The notes below the pieces were generated by a model, which ran no database searches, had not been told where the DNA came from, and was given only the letters and a program-made list of their open reading frames with translations. Shown here one piece after another: positions 9,868 through 18,500 of a DNA stretch of 64,000 nt. The first letter of the stretch is position 1, and the number at the start of each line of letters is the position of its first letter. Made by a program: the position numbers and the translations under genes. Where the stretch lies: assembly GCF_002218025.2 (NCBI RefSeq), contig NZ_AP018681.1:310001-374000 (forward strand), read 5' to 3'. The stretch is from Vibrio casei. GTDB taxonomy: Bacteria > Pseudomonadota > Gammaproteobacteria > Enterobacterales > Vibrionaceae.

Positions 9868-10629
9868 ATGATTGATTTATTACTCCAGCTAAAACCGGAT
9901 GTATTAACGTCTGCTCAATTCTTTCTTCTTATTGGATTAAGCGGTTTAACCTCAATGCTAAATACCATTATTGGTGTTGGAGGAGGAGCCACTTTAATTG
10001 CGTTTATGATCACCATGATGCCTGCTGCCGCAGTGATTCCTGTGCATGCGATTGTACAATTAGGATCAAATGCAGGTCGCGCAGTATTAATGCGTCGTCA
10101 TATTCAAAAACAGTACCTTGGTTGGTTTTTTGTCGGTAGTGTGGCTGGTGCAATCATCGGGGGTAATATTGCGTTAAACCTTCCCACGAAATATCTAGAA
10201 CTCATTCTCGCTGTGTTTATTTTGATCAGCAGTTGGATACCTATTAATTTCAGTTTTAAAGGAAGAAAAGGCTTAGTTGGTGTGGGTGTCTTTACGGCCT
10301 TTTTAACCATGTTTGTTGGTGCGACGGGGCCATTTTTGATTGCGACAGTGAAAAATCTATTGCCTGATCGTCGGGAACTCGGCGCGACCATGGCGTGCTT
10401 TATGTCGATACAACACGTGATTAAAGCCGTTATTTTCGGCCTATTGGGTTTTGCTTATCAACAGTGGTTAGGCGTAATAGGGCTGATGATCTTGGTTGGG
10501 TTTGTCGGAACGTACCTTGGTAAGCATGTGTTAGATAAAGTCTCGAATAAGCACTTCCATGTTGTGCTTAAATTCGCTCTAACCGTTATTGCGTTGCGTT
10601 TGATTTGGAGCTTTTTTACTGCGCATTAA
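9868..10629 (+). CDS. TauE/SafE-family membrane permease
   Basis: A 253-residue hydrophobic protein with about eight membrane segments and the family hallmarks: an N-terminal GLSGLTSMLNTIIGVGGGATLIAF repeat and an internal second repeat with FLTMFVGATGPFL. Members export or import sulfite, sulfonates or other small anions; the substrate cannot be read from the sequence, and no sulfur genes lie nearby. The preceding 210 bases after ppsR hold only a 62-codon frame of unlikely composition. Ribosome site is weak. Confidence 0.85.
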   Translation: MIDLLLQLKPDVLTSAQFFLLIGLSGLTSMLNTIIGVGGGATLIAFMITMMPAAAVIPVHAIVQLGSNAGRAVLMRRHIQKQYLGWFFVGSVAGAIIGGNIALNLPTKYLELILAVFILISSWIPINFSFKGRKGLVGVGVFTAFLTMFVGATGPFLIATVKNLLPDRRELGATMACFMSIQHVIKAVIFGLLGFAYQQWLGVIGLMILVGFVGTYLGKHVLDKVSNKHFHVVLKFALTVIALRLIWSFFTAH

Positions 10630-10631
10630 TT

Positions 10632-11072
10632 TTATGATGATTGGGTTGGTGGTAATTTGCTTTGTGGTATTGGAAAAACTTTATCGTAAGCCAGATTATA
10701 CACAAACGCATAAACTAAGTAGAAAATCACCATGCCTAAATCGAGGATCAGTGCATCCAATAAGCTGATTTTTAGCCACCATGCCATGATAGGCAAAGTA
10801 ATAAATAATAAGCCAAATTCGAAGATAATTGCATGCGCTATTCTTACGATGGTTGTTTTATGAATTTGCCCCGTTTTCTTTAGCATCGCTTTATCAAAGA
10901 GGATGTTGTAGTAATAATTCCACACTGTTGCAATAATTGAAAATACTATGGCTAATATACCTATCTGACTCATCTCCATATTAAGTAATTGGTTGATACC
11001 AAAAATTAAAATGATCAGCCCTAATGCTTCGAATCCAATGGTGTGTCTTAATCTGTCTAATTTTGTACGCAT
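10632..11072 (-). CDS. PACE-family multidrug efflux transporter (AceI-like)
   Basis: A 146-residue protein with four membrane helices arranged as two tandem bacterial-transmembrane-pair units. Conserved features are the N-terminal RLRHTIGFEALG (with the family Glu in helix 1), WNYYYNILFD after helix 2, and the second-half repeat RIAHAIIFEFGLL. Proteins of this family export cationic biocides such as chlorhexidine using the proton gradient. Convergent with the TauE-type gene (stops 2 bases apart) and divergent from a LysR regulator, the usual PACE arrangement, so that regulator probably controls it. Confidence 0.9.
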   Translation of the reverse strand: MRTKLDRLRHTIGFEALGLIILIFGINQLLNMEMSQIGILAIVFSIIATVWNYYYNILFDKAMLKKTGQIHKTTIVRIAHAIIFEFGLLFITLPIMAWWLKISLLDALILDLGMVIFYLVYAFVYNLAYDKVFPIPQSKLPPTQSS

Positions 11073-11184
11073 ATAATTTCAACTTCTTTTTAATGTTCGG
11101 CTATTATCAATGTTTATTACGATACATGTTAGTTAATAACTATCGTTTTTATAGATAGGTTGTTCGGATAAATAGGGTGAAAGC

Positions 11185-12066
11185 ATGCGTTTTTCAATAG
11201 AGCAATTACAAGCTTTTGTGGCCTCGGCAGAACAAGGGTCTTTTTCGGCAGCAGCACGGCATTTAGGAAAGGCGCAATCTGTCGTCAGCGCGGCTATTGC
11301 AAATCTTGAAGCGGATTTAAATTTAAGTTTGTTTGATCGAAGTACTCGTTCACCAAGGTTAACTGTACATGGTGAAGCCTTGTTGGTGAGAGCAAAACGG
11401 ATATTGAATGAATGTGGTACATTTTTATCGGCAGCTGATGCTTATCAAATTGGCCTAGAAGAAAAAATAACCTTAGTGATTGAGTCAATGGCAATGACAC
11501 ATTCGGTTGCCCAAGCGTTAGCGCAATTTGAGCAAGCTTACCCATTAGTTGAAATTGAGATATTACACGTACATGAAGGCGATATTTTGGATTTTATTCG
11601 TCAAGGCCGAGCACAATTGGCGATTATGCAGCAATTGGAGTTTCTCTACCCTGGAGAAATTGAAGTGTATGGTTTGGGGCTGCTTGAATTTTGGTGTGTA
11701 ACTGGCATGCACCATCCATTGTCGAATCAAAAGCAAGTGACGTGGCAAATGCTAGAAAGCCATCGTCAGTTTCTTATTGCTGGACGCTACGGACAAGATG
11801 CGCCAAGGTGGAGAGTTTCTGACCAAGTGTGGCGAACCGAAAGTGCGTATTCAACCATTCCATTATTGCAACGAGGTTTAGGCTGGGCTTCATTACCGGC
11901 TCAGCTTGTCAGTGATTTTGTTGATGCGAAACAATTAAAACGGTTAGATCTTGCGTTTGAATCCCAGCCTTGGAAGCAGGGCATTGATATTATTTGGTCG
12001 ACTCAGCATCCTCAGGGGCCAGCAACTCGAACATTACTTGCTGAGCTAAAAAGTATTAATCTTTAA
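11185..12066 (+). CDS. LysR-family transcriptional regulator next to PACE gene
   Basis: 293 residues with the N-terminal LysR winged helix (MRFSIEQLQAFVASAEQGSFSAAARHLG, then LFDRSTRSPRLT) and a C-terminal substrate-binding-like domain. Divergent from the PACE efflux gene across 112 bp, which contain an AGTTAATAACT dyad at 11131-11141 that includes a T-N11-A-like half-site pattern. By analogy with AceR-type regulators it likely activates the efflux gene; the inducer is unknown. AGGGTG precedes the ATG. Confidence 0.9.
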   Translation: MRFSIEQLQAFVASAEQGSFSAAARHLGKAQSVVSAAIANLEADLNLSLFDRSTRSPRLTVHGEALLVRAKRILNECGTFLSAADAYQIGLEEKITLVIESMAMTHSVAQALAQFEQAYPLVEIEILHVHEGDILDFIRQGRAQLAIMQQLEFLYPGEIEVYGLGLLEFWCVTGMHHPLSNQKQVTWQMLESHRQFLIAGRYGQDAPRWRVSDQVWRTESAYSTIPLLQRGLGWASLPAQLVSDFVDAKQLKRLDLAFESQPWKQGIDIIWSTQHPQGPATRTLLAELKSINL

Positions 12067-12238
12067 CTTTACCTATAGGGTGAAAGGGACGACTTACATC
12101 GTATGGTATGAAGGCATATAGTCACCTTCGTTTTTATTAGAATAATGAAGAATATATTTGTCTAGTGAATGTAAAAAAACTTCTCTTTCTATATGATGAA
12201 TTGATGATAAAAATAATGACAAGGAAGCGTTGCATACC

Positions 12239-13435
12239 ATGAATGATCGTATTAACTCACAATCTACTCGCCCCTCATCTTGGTTTAATCTTAGCCATAT
12301 TTCTGCAGGCTTTACCGCCGTTCTGATTGGTTACACTAGCTCGGTTGTTATTATTATTCAGGCCGCTACTTCAGCCGGAGCATCAGCGCTGCAAATTGCC
12401 AGTTGGTTATTGGTTTTAGGCGTCACTGTGGGTATAAGTTCTATAGCTTATTCTTGGTATTATAAAATGCCTGTTTTGATGTCTTGGTCAACACCGGGGG
12501 CGGCGATGTTGATTGCGGCAGTTGCTCAATATAGTTTACCGCAGGTTATTGGCGCTTTTGTGATCTCTGGTTTGTTGTTGTTATTAACAGGGTTAATTAC
12601 GCCGCTGAGTCGTTTACTTGAAAACATTCCATCACAGCTTGCGACGTCGATGCTTGGCGCGATCTTAATCCCTTTTTGTTTGAAAGCCTTTACGCCGGTG
12701 ACGACAAACCCAATGGTTTTTGGGGCGATGTTTGCCACTTTCTTTATAGCAAAACGCTATTTACCTCGTTATGCGATGATGCTTCTACTGGTTGTTGGCA
12801 TTGCCATTGCGACTTTCACTGGGGCGTTTTCAGGGCAAGTGATTGTACTGAATATTGCTGAACCGGTATGGGTAACGCCAGAGTTTGATTGGATGGCGAT
12901 GGTGAATTTAAGCATTCCACTTTATATCATCACGATGCTTTCTCAGAACTTGCCCGGCTTTGCCATGATGAGAAGCTATCAATATGAATTACCGGCGAAA
13001 CCTTTATTTATTGGCACGGGGGCTCTCAATATGCTGACTGCACCTTTTGGCGGGTTTAGCTTAAATTTAGCGGCAATCTCAGCTGCTATTTGTATGAACG
13101 AAGATGTGGATTCAGATAAAAGCCAACGTTATAAAGCATCAATGTGGGCTGGTTGTATTTTCATTATCGCGGGTTTGTGGGCCACCGCAGTGGTGGGGAT
13201 ATTTTTAGCCTTACCAAAAGAGGTTTCACAGATTCTCGCAGGTTTGGCGCTACTAGGAACCTTGTTAATGTGTATGCAAACGGCGTTTGGCGATGCTGAA
13301 TATCGGGAGTCTTCCCTTTATATATTTTTGGTTACATTATCGGGTATTACTTTGTTTGGTATTGGTTCGACGTTGTGGGGATTGATGGCAGGGCTTATTC
13401 ATCAAAAATTCATGCATAAGAAAAATAATAACTGA
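12239..13435 (+). CDS. BenE-family transporter (benzoate/H+ symporter-like)
   Basis: A 398-residue integral membrane protein with 11-12 predicted helices and BenE family segments: AGFTAVLIGYTSSVVIIIQAA, SWSTPGAAML and APFGGFSLNLAAISAAI. Family members are annotated as benzoate transporters, but there is no aromatic-degradation gene nearby, so the real substrate is open. The ATG at 12239 has AAGGAAG 11 bases upstream; a TTG at 12230 would sit too close to that site. Confidence 0.88.
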   Translation: MNDRINSQSTRPSSWFNLSHISAGFTAVLIGYTSSVVIIIQAATSAGASALQIASWLLVLGVTVGISSIAYSWYYKMPVLMSWSTPGAAMLIAAVAQYSLPQVIGAFVISGLLLLLTGLITPLSRLLENIPSQLATSMLGAILIPFCLKAFTPVTTNPMVFGAMFATFFIAKRYLPRYAMMLLLVVGIAIATFTGAFSGQVIVLNIAEPVWVTPEFDWMAMVNLSIPLYIITMLSQNLPGFAMMRSYQYELPAKPLFIGTGALNMLTAPFGGFSLNLAAISAAICMNEDVDSDKSQRYKASMWAGCIFIIAGLWATAVVGIFLALPKEVSQILAGLALLGTLLMCMQTAFGDAEYRESSLYIFLVTLSGITLFGIGSTLWGLMAGLIHQKFMHKKNNN

Positions 13436-13506
13436 TCGCACATTATGGTTCCTTCCTCAGTAAGGCACTCAATAAGAGTGGATCCATTATTTTCACGATG
13501 AAAATG

Positions 13507-13545
13507 ATAATTCGCAGCTTATTAATAGAAATAACTGCGAATTAT
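13507..13545. repeat. Inverted repeat between BenE gene and small membrane protein
   Basis: ATAATTCGCAG (13507-13517) pairs exactly with CTGCGAATTAT (13535-13545) over a 17-base loop. There is no T tract. It lies between convergent genes and could be a weak bidirectional terminator. Nothing else is evident in 13438-13625. Confidence 0.5.
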
Positions 13546-13625
13546 ATGGCCGAAAATGATGGGTTCTTATGATAAAAATATCAGTGATTGAGAATCATTC
13601 AATCGATGAACACTCAAGTAACCAT

Positions 13626-13817
13626 TTAATACCCCAAGAATTTCTTTCTAAGCATTATCCTTAATTCCTTCCTGACTTCTTTTCCTCCGATCATGGCGAG
13701 CAATATTAATGCACCAGGTATGAGAACCAACATTAACATTGGTCTCAATAGATAAGAAAAGCAAAATATCCACGGTAAAAAAATAAGATATTGACCAACT
13801 CTTTTGAGTGTATTCAT
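13626..13817 (-). CDS. Small two-helix membrane protein of unknown function
   Basis: 63 residues, with a hydrophobic stretch at about residues 9-42 that can form two membrane helices (YLIFLPWIFCFSYLL and MLVLIPGALILLAMI) and a basic C-terminal tail (KEVRKELRIMLRKKFLGY). AAGGAT lies 6 bases before the ATG. I do not recognise a family. It is transcribed away from a TetR regulator, and two operator-like palindromes occupy its promoter region, which argues that it is a real, regulated gene. Confidence 0.6.
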   Translation of the reverse strand: MNTLKRVGQYLIFLPWIFCFSYLLRPMLMLVLIPGALILLAMIGGKEVRKELRIMLRKKFLGY

Positions 13818-13835
13818 CCGTTATCCTTTTTTAAA

Positions 13836-13872
13836 ATGAGCGCGCTCATATATTTAATTGAGCGTGCTCAAT
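13836..13872. promoter_or_regulatory. Two TetR-type operator palindromes
   Basis: ATGAGCGCGCTCAT (13836-13849, perfect) and ATTGAGCGTGCTCAAT (13857-13872, one central mismatch pair) share the core TGAGCG-GCTCA. Their centres are 22 bp apart, two helical turns, so two repressor dimers could bind the same DNA face. They lie between the small membrane protein and the tetR gene, probably controlling both. Confidence 0.75.
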
Positions 13873-13930
13873 TTGTCAAGATATTAAACTAAGAGTATGA
13901 TCATTAAAGGTTCAAAAATAAGAAGAAATA

Positions 13931-14455
13931 ATGACGAAAAGACAGCAAACCAGAGAAAGCATTTTAAACGCTGCGTGGGCCTTATTTGCCGAAAATGGCT
14001 ATGAAATGACGACAACAAGACAGATCGCAAGGCAGGCAGGGGTTGCTGATGGCACTGTATTTAGCCATTTTTCAACTAAGCTTGCGATGCTAAGGGAGGG
14101 AATGCTTTCTCAATTGAATAGACTTGGAGAAGAAGTGCTTTCTCAAAATGAAGAGGGCATTGGGTTTGAAATTGGGCTGAGCTTAACAGAGAAGTATTAT
14201 CGGTATTACTTTAGTCACGTAGAATTAAGTCGAGCTTTACTAAAAGAGATTATCTGGGACTTGGACTATTATCACACCTTTAACCAAACGTTATTTCAGT
14301 CTATAAGTCATAACATGGTGTCCATTGAGAAAATGCCATTACTTTTGGATTGTTATTTTATGACATTAATCACTCACCTAAGTCGAGTGGAACCGGATGT
14401 TGAACTTGCTTTAAAAGAGCTAAATATAAAGTATGAAAACATAATGAATGAATAG
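13931..14455 (+). CDS. TetR/AcrR-family transcriptional repressor
   Basis: 174 residues. The N-terminal helix-turn-helix is clear (TRESILNAAWALFAENGYEMTT then IARQAGVADGTVFSHFSTK); the C-terminal ligand domain is short and not assignable to a named subgroup. Preceded by AAGAAG. Divergent from the small membrane protein and facing twin palindromes that are its likely binding sites. Ligand unknown. Confidence 0.9.
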   Translation: MTKRQQTRESILNAAWALFAENGYEMTTTRQIARQAGVADGTVFSHFSTKLAMLREGMLSQLNRLGEEVLSQNEEGIGFEIGLSLTEKYYRYYFSHVELSRALLKEIIWDLDYYHTFNQTLFQSISHNMVSIEKMPLLLDCYFMTLITHLSRVEPDVELALKELNIKYENIMNE

Positions 14456-14499
14456 GTTAGTTAGTATGCTATTCAATGTTGACATCGATTTGTGAAGTA

Positions 14500-14530
14500 A
14501 AAAAGACTTACATGAACGTAAGTCTTTTTA
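14500..14530 (+). terminator. Terminator after tetR
   Basis: AAAAAGACTTAC (14500-14511) pairs exactly with GTAAGTCTTTTT (14518-14529) over a 6-base loop, ending in T residues. With A and T tracts on both sides it may also terminate the minus-strand gntP transcript. Confidence 0.85.
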
Positions 14531-14639
14531 TTTATATCATTGGTACTTTAAGTCGCAGTTTATTGACAGCGTTCGTTCATTTGTTGCTTTACTGCAAGTC
14601 AATTACTTTGAGGAAATACACTCTGTATCATTTTGTTAT

Positions 14640-16039
14640 TTATGCTGCTTTTGCTTGTATTGTACTTTGGCTTTTTACAAAGAAAATACAACCAGCCAGA
14701 ACAACTAAAGGAAGGAGTGGGTCGAAAATGCTGCCTTGGCTACCGAAGATCAGATTCAATGTCATGATAAGTGTTCCGCCAATTGCCCACGCGATAGTGG
14801 TTGGAACGGTCCAAATAACCAGCTGCTTCTTCACTTCCGTTACACCCATTAAACGGTTAACAATGTGGAATAGACTGTCATTAAAGTAACCTGCAAATAG
14901 GCTACCCATAGTCGCTGCTGATGCGGCAAATAGCATATTCACATCTTGCATTTCAGCTAGCACTGGCGCAGAAATTGACGCTGCGGTAATCATGGAAACC
15001 GTGCCACTACCTTGGATGATTCGTACCAATGTGGCAATAATGAATGGAATCATAACCGGTGAAATGGACAGTTCAACAATTTGGTTCGCGATTTCAGCAC
15101 CGGCGCCAGATTCACGTAATACACTACCTAGCGCACCACCTGCCCCCGTTACCAACAAAATGATCCCACAAGTTGAAATACCCTCTTCCAACTTAGCAGT
15201 GGTGGTTTCTTTGTCTAAGTAAGGTGTTAGAGTATAGACAGCCAATAGTGTACTGATTGAAAGGGCAATAATCGGGTGACCAAGGAAGTTAAACACCGTT
15301 CCAAACGTACTTGTTGATAACCCTTCCATATTAAATTGTTTTTCAGCAAGGCTCATGAGGGATTTAATTAAAATCAGAACAATTGGAACCACAATTGGCA
15401 TGATGGATTTAATGAGTGACGGTAATTCTTTCGATGCCTTTGAAGCCAGCGTGAGTACAAAATAATGCCATACACACAAGGAATCGCAATGAGAAGGCCA
15501 AAGCCCAACATAGACGCTAAGTCTACATTGAAAATACTGGCGACACCTAACGGGCCAGGGGTGGGAGGAATACAATGGTGAGCGACCACTAAACCGCCTG
15601 CAAGTGCGACTGTTAACGTTAAGATAGAGCGATTAGACGTTTTGGCTAACGATTTAGCGATTGGGTATAAAATGATCAGTGCACTATCAACAAACACTGG
15701 AATACTGACGATATAGCCTGTGATCGCCAGTGCCATTTCTTCTTTTTTCTTCCCTAACCATTTAATGAAATGATAGGCAATAGATTCCCCTGCACCAGAG
15801 GTTTCTAAAATGGCGCCCATCATGACACCTAAACCGATCACAATCCCGATCCCACCTAAGGTGCCACCAAATCCTTTGCTAATGGCAGACATGGTTTCGT
15901 CGACGCTTAAGCCACCAATAAGGCCTGCAATACAGGCGGCAATCAACATGGCAATTAAGACGTGAACTCGGGTTCGCAAGACTAAAAAGATTAAAACGAA
16001 TACGGCTATTATTAAGCCGATGACAGATATAGGTAACAT
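14640..16039 (-). pseudogene. GntP-family permease (YgbN-like), frameshifted
   Basis: Last gene of the erythronate/threonate operon and its expected transporter. An N-terminal part (16039 down to about 15460) and a C-terminal part (about 15470 down to 14640) together cover a complete GntP protein of about 460 residues, but in different frames. The switch is -1 and falls around 15445-15475, where the first frame leaves ...LIAIPCVYGII and the second resumes as LTLASKASKELPSL. The first frame runs on for about 30 non-family residues to a stop at 15374. A one-base deletion (or a sequencing indel) explains it; I see no canonical slippery heptamer in phase. Family segments such as GGLVVAHHCIPPTPGPLG and LFAGYFNDSLFHIVNRL are intact. 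If real, uptake by this permease is lost. Confidence 0.85.
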
Positions 16040-16102
16040 GAGGAAGACTCCCTTCTCGTGATTGAATTTTTGTTTTTATTAGAATGTTATTTTGTTGTGT
16101 TT

Positions 16103-17053
16103 CTATTCGTTTGTTGTATTTATATAGGTATTTAAGATGGCATTAAAATCGCTATCTTTTATAAAACCTAGCGCTAATTCTTTATCGTTATTCATGGATT
16201 TTGGCCAACTTGAAACAATGCGTTCAACATTGTCATCTTTCTCGTAGGAAATAAAATCAAGACATGATTCACCCGCGATATTGACTAGGCTGGCAATCAT
16301 TTCTTTTGGTGAAGTTTGTAATCCCGGTAAATTAACCGTGCGGAATCCTTCTAACGTTTTCGTATCCATTTGGCTTGCGTGAATAATGTTTTTAATTACC
16401 GTATTCGGGCTAGAGACCCATAAAGGTAAATCGACATCAACAGGACAGTTTGATTGTTCTTGTTTCAATGGTTCACGGATCATGCCACTGACAAAAGAAG
16501 AAGCGGCTTTATTCGGAACACCCGGTCGAATGCAAATGGTTGGTAGACGAACGGAAACCGCATCAACAAAGCTTTTTCGTGCGTAATCATTGACCAGTAA
16601 CTCACAAATGGCTTTTTGTGTACCGTAAGATGAGCTTGGTTGCATCGCGGTCATGTAGTCGATTTTGTCTGGTAGTTCCCCACCAAAGACCGCAAGAGAG
16701 CTTGAAAAAACAAAGCGGATATTAGGATTAACGTGACGACAACGTTCTAATAAAAGTTGTGTGGCTTTCAAGTTAACCAGCATACCTAACTCGAAGTTTT
16801 CTTCGGCGTGGCTAGAGACGATGGCCGCTAAATGAAATACGTGAGTGGTGTTTTCATCAATAATATTATCGACTTCTTGTTGAACCGTAATATCGGTAAC
16901 AATAGATTCAATTTTATGACTTGTTATTACGTTTTCGCTCAACTTAACTCTATCAACAACTTTAATCGTTTCTATCGAAGGGTATTGTTCTAATAGATTT
17001 TTTAATAGTTCTGAGCCTAAAAAACCAGCGCCACCAGTGATGATAATATTCAT
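16103..17053 (-). CDS. denD: D-erythronate dehydrogenase (extended SDR)
   Basis: Oxidises D-erythronate to 2-oxo-tetronate with NAD. 316 residues; Rossmann motif GGAGFLG at 7-13, acidic Asp34 after strand 2, catalytic Tyr143-x-x-x-Lys147 (SYGTQK) with Ser118/119 upstream. It resembles nucleotide-sugar epimerases, but neighbouring otnI/otnC/otnK identify it as DenD of the four-carbon acid-sugar pathway. It stands between otnI and the permease, in the same direction. Confidence 0.88.
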   Translation of the reverse strand: MNIIITGGAGFLGSELLKNLLEQYPSIETIKVVDRVKLSENVITSHKIESIVTDITVQQEVDNIIDENTTHVFHLAAIVSSHAEENFELGMLVNLKATQLLLERCRHVNPNIRFVFSSSLAVFGGELPDKIDYMTAMQPSSSYGTQKAICELLVNDYARKSFVDAVSVRLPTICIRPGVPNKAASSFVSGMIREPLKQEQSNCPVDVDLPLWVSSPNTVIKNIIHASQMDTKTLEGFRTVNLPGLQTSPKEMIASLVNIAGESCLDFISYEKDDNVERIVSSWPKSMNNDKELALGFIKDSDFNAILNTYINTTNE

Positions 17054-17091
17054 GTCATTGCCTTTTATTTTTAATTATTTTAATTACGTTT

Positions 17092-17868
17092 TTATAGGTA
17101 CGGTTGTACCCAAGCTAATCCGTCTTCGGTTTTATTTTTTGGGTTGTATTCACAGCCAATCCAGCCCTTGTATCCAGATTTATCCAAGATATTAAATAGG
17201 TAAGGGTAATTAACTTCACCTTCTGATGGTTCGTGTCTTTCTGGTATAGAGGCGATTTGTATGTGCCCGGTATAAAGGGCGAGATCTTGAATTAAATGGG
17301 TTAGGTCGCCATCCATGATTTGAGCATGATAGAGATCGAGCTGCAGTTTTACATTGGGTCGATCGACTTGTTTGATTAACTCAACGGCCACTCTTTGGTT
17401 TGCGACAAAATAGTTTGGGACATCCCGGTTATTTAATGGCTCAATCATCAGCTCTATGCCGTGCTTGGCAAAAGCGTCTGCTGCATAACGAATATTTTGA
17501 ATAAAAGTGTTCACGTGCTTTTCATAAGAAAAACGTTCATCGATTAATCCCGACATCGCATGCACTTTTTTACAGTTAAGAGCCTTGGCATAAGTAAGCG
17601 CAATGTCGACACTTTCTTTGAATTCATGTTCACGACCAGGAATCGCCGCAAAACCTCGTTCACCGGCATCCCAGTTCCCAGGCGGCATATTAAAGAGGGC
17701 TTGTTCCAATCCATATTGTTCGAGTTTTTGAGACAAAACGTGTCTCTCAAAAGCATAAGGAAATAAGAACTCAACGGCTTTAAAGCCAGCGTTGTGGGCT
17801 TTTTCAAAACGCTCTAAAAAAGGCACTTCGGTAAATAGCATAGTGAGATTTGCTGCAAATTGAGCCAT
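17092..17868 (-). CDS. otnI: 2-oxo-tetronate isomerase (hydroxypyruvate isomerase family)
   Basis: 258-residue TIM-barrel enzyme (YgbM/Hyi family) converting 2-oxo-tetronate to 3-oxo-tetronate. Metal-site segments are visible: MIEPLNNRDVPNYF with the ligand Glu, QLDLYHAQIMDGD, and a late GCEYNP motif. The start codon overlaps the otnC stop by one base, so translation is coupled. Confidence 0.92.
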   Translation of the reverse strand: MAQFAANLTMLFTEVPFLERFEKAHNAGFKAVEFLFPYAFERHVLSQKLEQYGLEQALFNMPPGNWDAGERGFAAIPGREHEFKESVDIALTYAKALNCKKVHAMSGLIDERFSYEKHVNTFIQNIRYAADAFAKHGIELMIEPLNNRDVPNYFVANQRVAVELIKQVDRPNVKLQLDLYHAQIMDGDLTHLIQDLALYTGHIQIASIPERHEPSEGEVNYPYLFNILDKSGYKGWIGCEYNPKNKTEDGLAWVQPYL

Positions 17869-18500
17869 TATTTTCCTCTCCCTTTTAAATCCATGACTTC
17901 TTCATCTGTTAAATAACGAATGTTTTTTCCATGTAATAGAAATGCCAGTTTTGCTGTTTCTTCTAATTCTTCTGCGTTATCAACGGCATCAAGAAAGTCG
18001 GTGCCTGTAATAATTGGGCCATGGTTTGCTAATAAGAAAGCACGATATTTCCCCGCTAATTTAGAGAGTTCTTCGGCAATTCGTGGAGAACCTGGGCGGA
18101 AATATTCCACGACTGGCAGCTCACCAACACGCATTACGTAATAGGGCGTAAAGGCTTTAATGGCATTGCTATGATCTAAATTTTCTAAGCATGAAAGCGC
18201 GGTAAGGTAGGTTGAATGCAAATGCACAATAGCATTGCAGTTCGGATCTTTTTCATAAATAGCCAAATGAAAGGCCACTTCTTTGGAAGGGCGTTTACCT
18301 GAAATATGGTTTCCTCCTTTATCTACCACAGAAAGCTCATCAGCAACTAATCGGCCAAATGACGAACCTGTCGGCGTTGCTAGAAAATGGCCATTGGGTA
18401 ACTTGAGTGACAGATTTCCTGCTCCGCCAGTGGCGTAGCCACGTTCAAACATTGAACGAGCTAGGTTAACCATTTGTAGTCTTAATTCATTTTCGTTCAT
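17868..18500 (-). CDS. otnC: 3-oxo-tetronate 4-phosphate decarboxylase (class II aldolase family)
   Basis: 210 residues of the class II aldolase/adducin fold (YgbL-like). The zinc-binding HLHSTY pair and a third His in LANHGPII are present, with GAGNLSLKLP and TPTGSSFG earlier. It decarboxylates the phosphorylated 3-oxo acid to dihydroxyacetone phosphate, the pathway end point. Overlaps otnK by 4 bases (ATGA). Confidence 0.92.
   Translation of the reverse strand: MNENELRLQMVNLARSMFERGYATGGAGNLSLKLPNGHFLATPTGSSFGRLVADELSVVDKGGNHISGKRPSKEVAFHLAIYEKDPNCNAIVHLHSTYLTALSCLENLDHSNAIKAFTPYYVMRVGELPVVEYFRPGSPRIAEELSKLAGKYRAFLLANHGPIITGTDFLDAVDNAEELEETAKLAFLLHGKNIRYLTDEEVMDLKGRGK

Noticed and set aside
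14476..14889. 137-codon plus-strand open frame
   Set aside because: Lies mostly antisense to the GntP permease gene, whose protein has clear family motifs; no ribosome site.
15440..15480. Programmed frameshift in gntP
   Set aside because: No X XXY YYZ heptamer in phase near the switch, and frameshifting is not known for this family.
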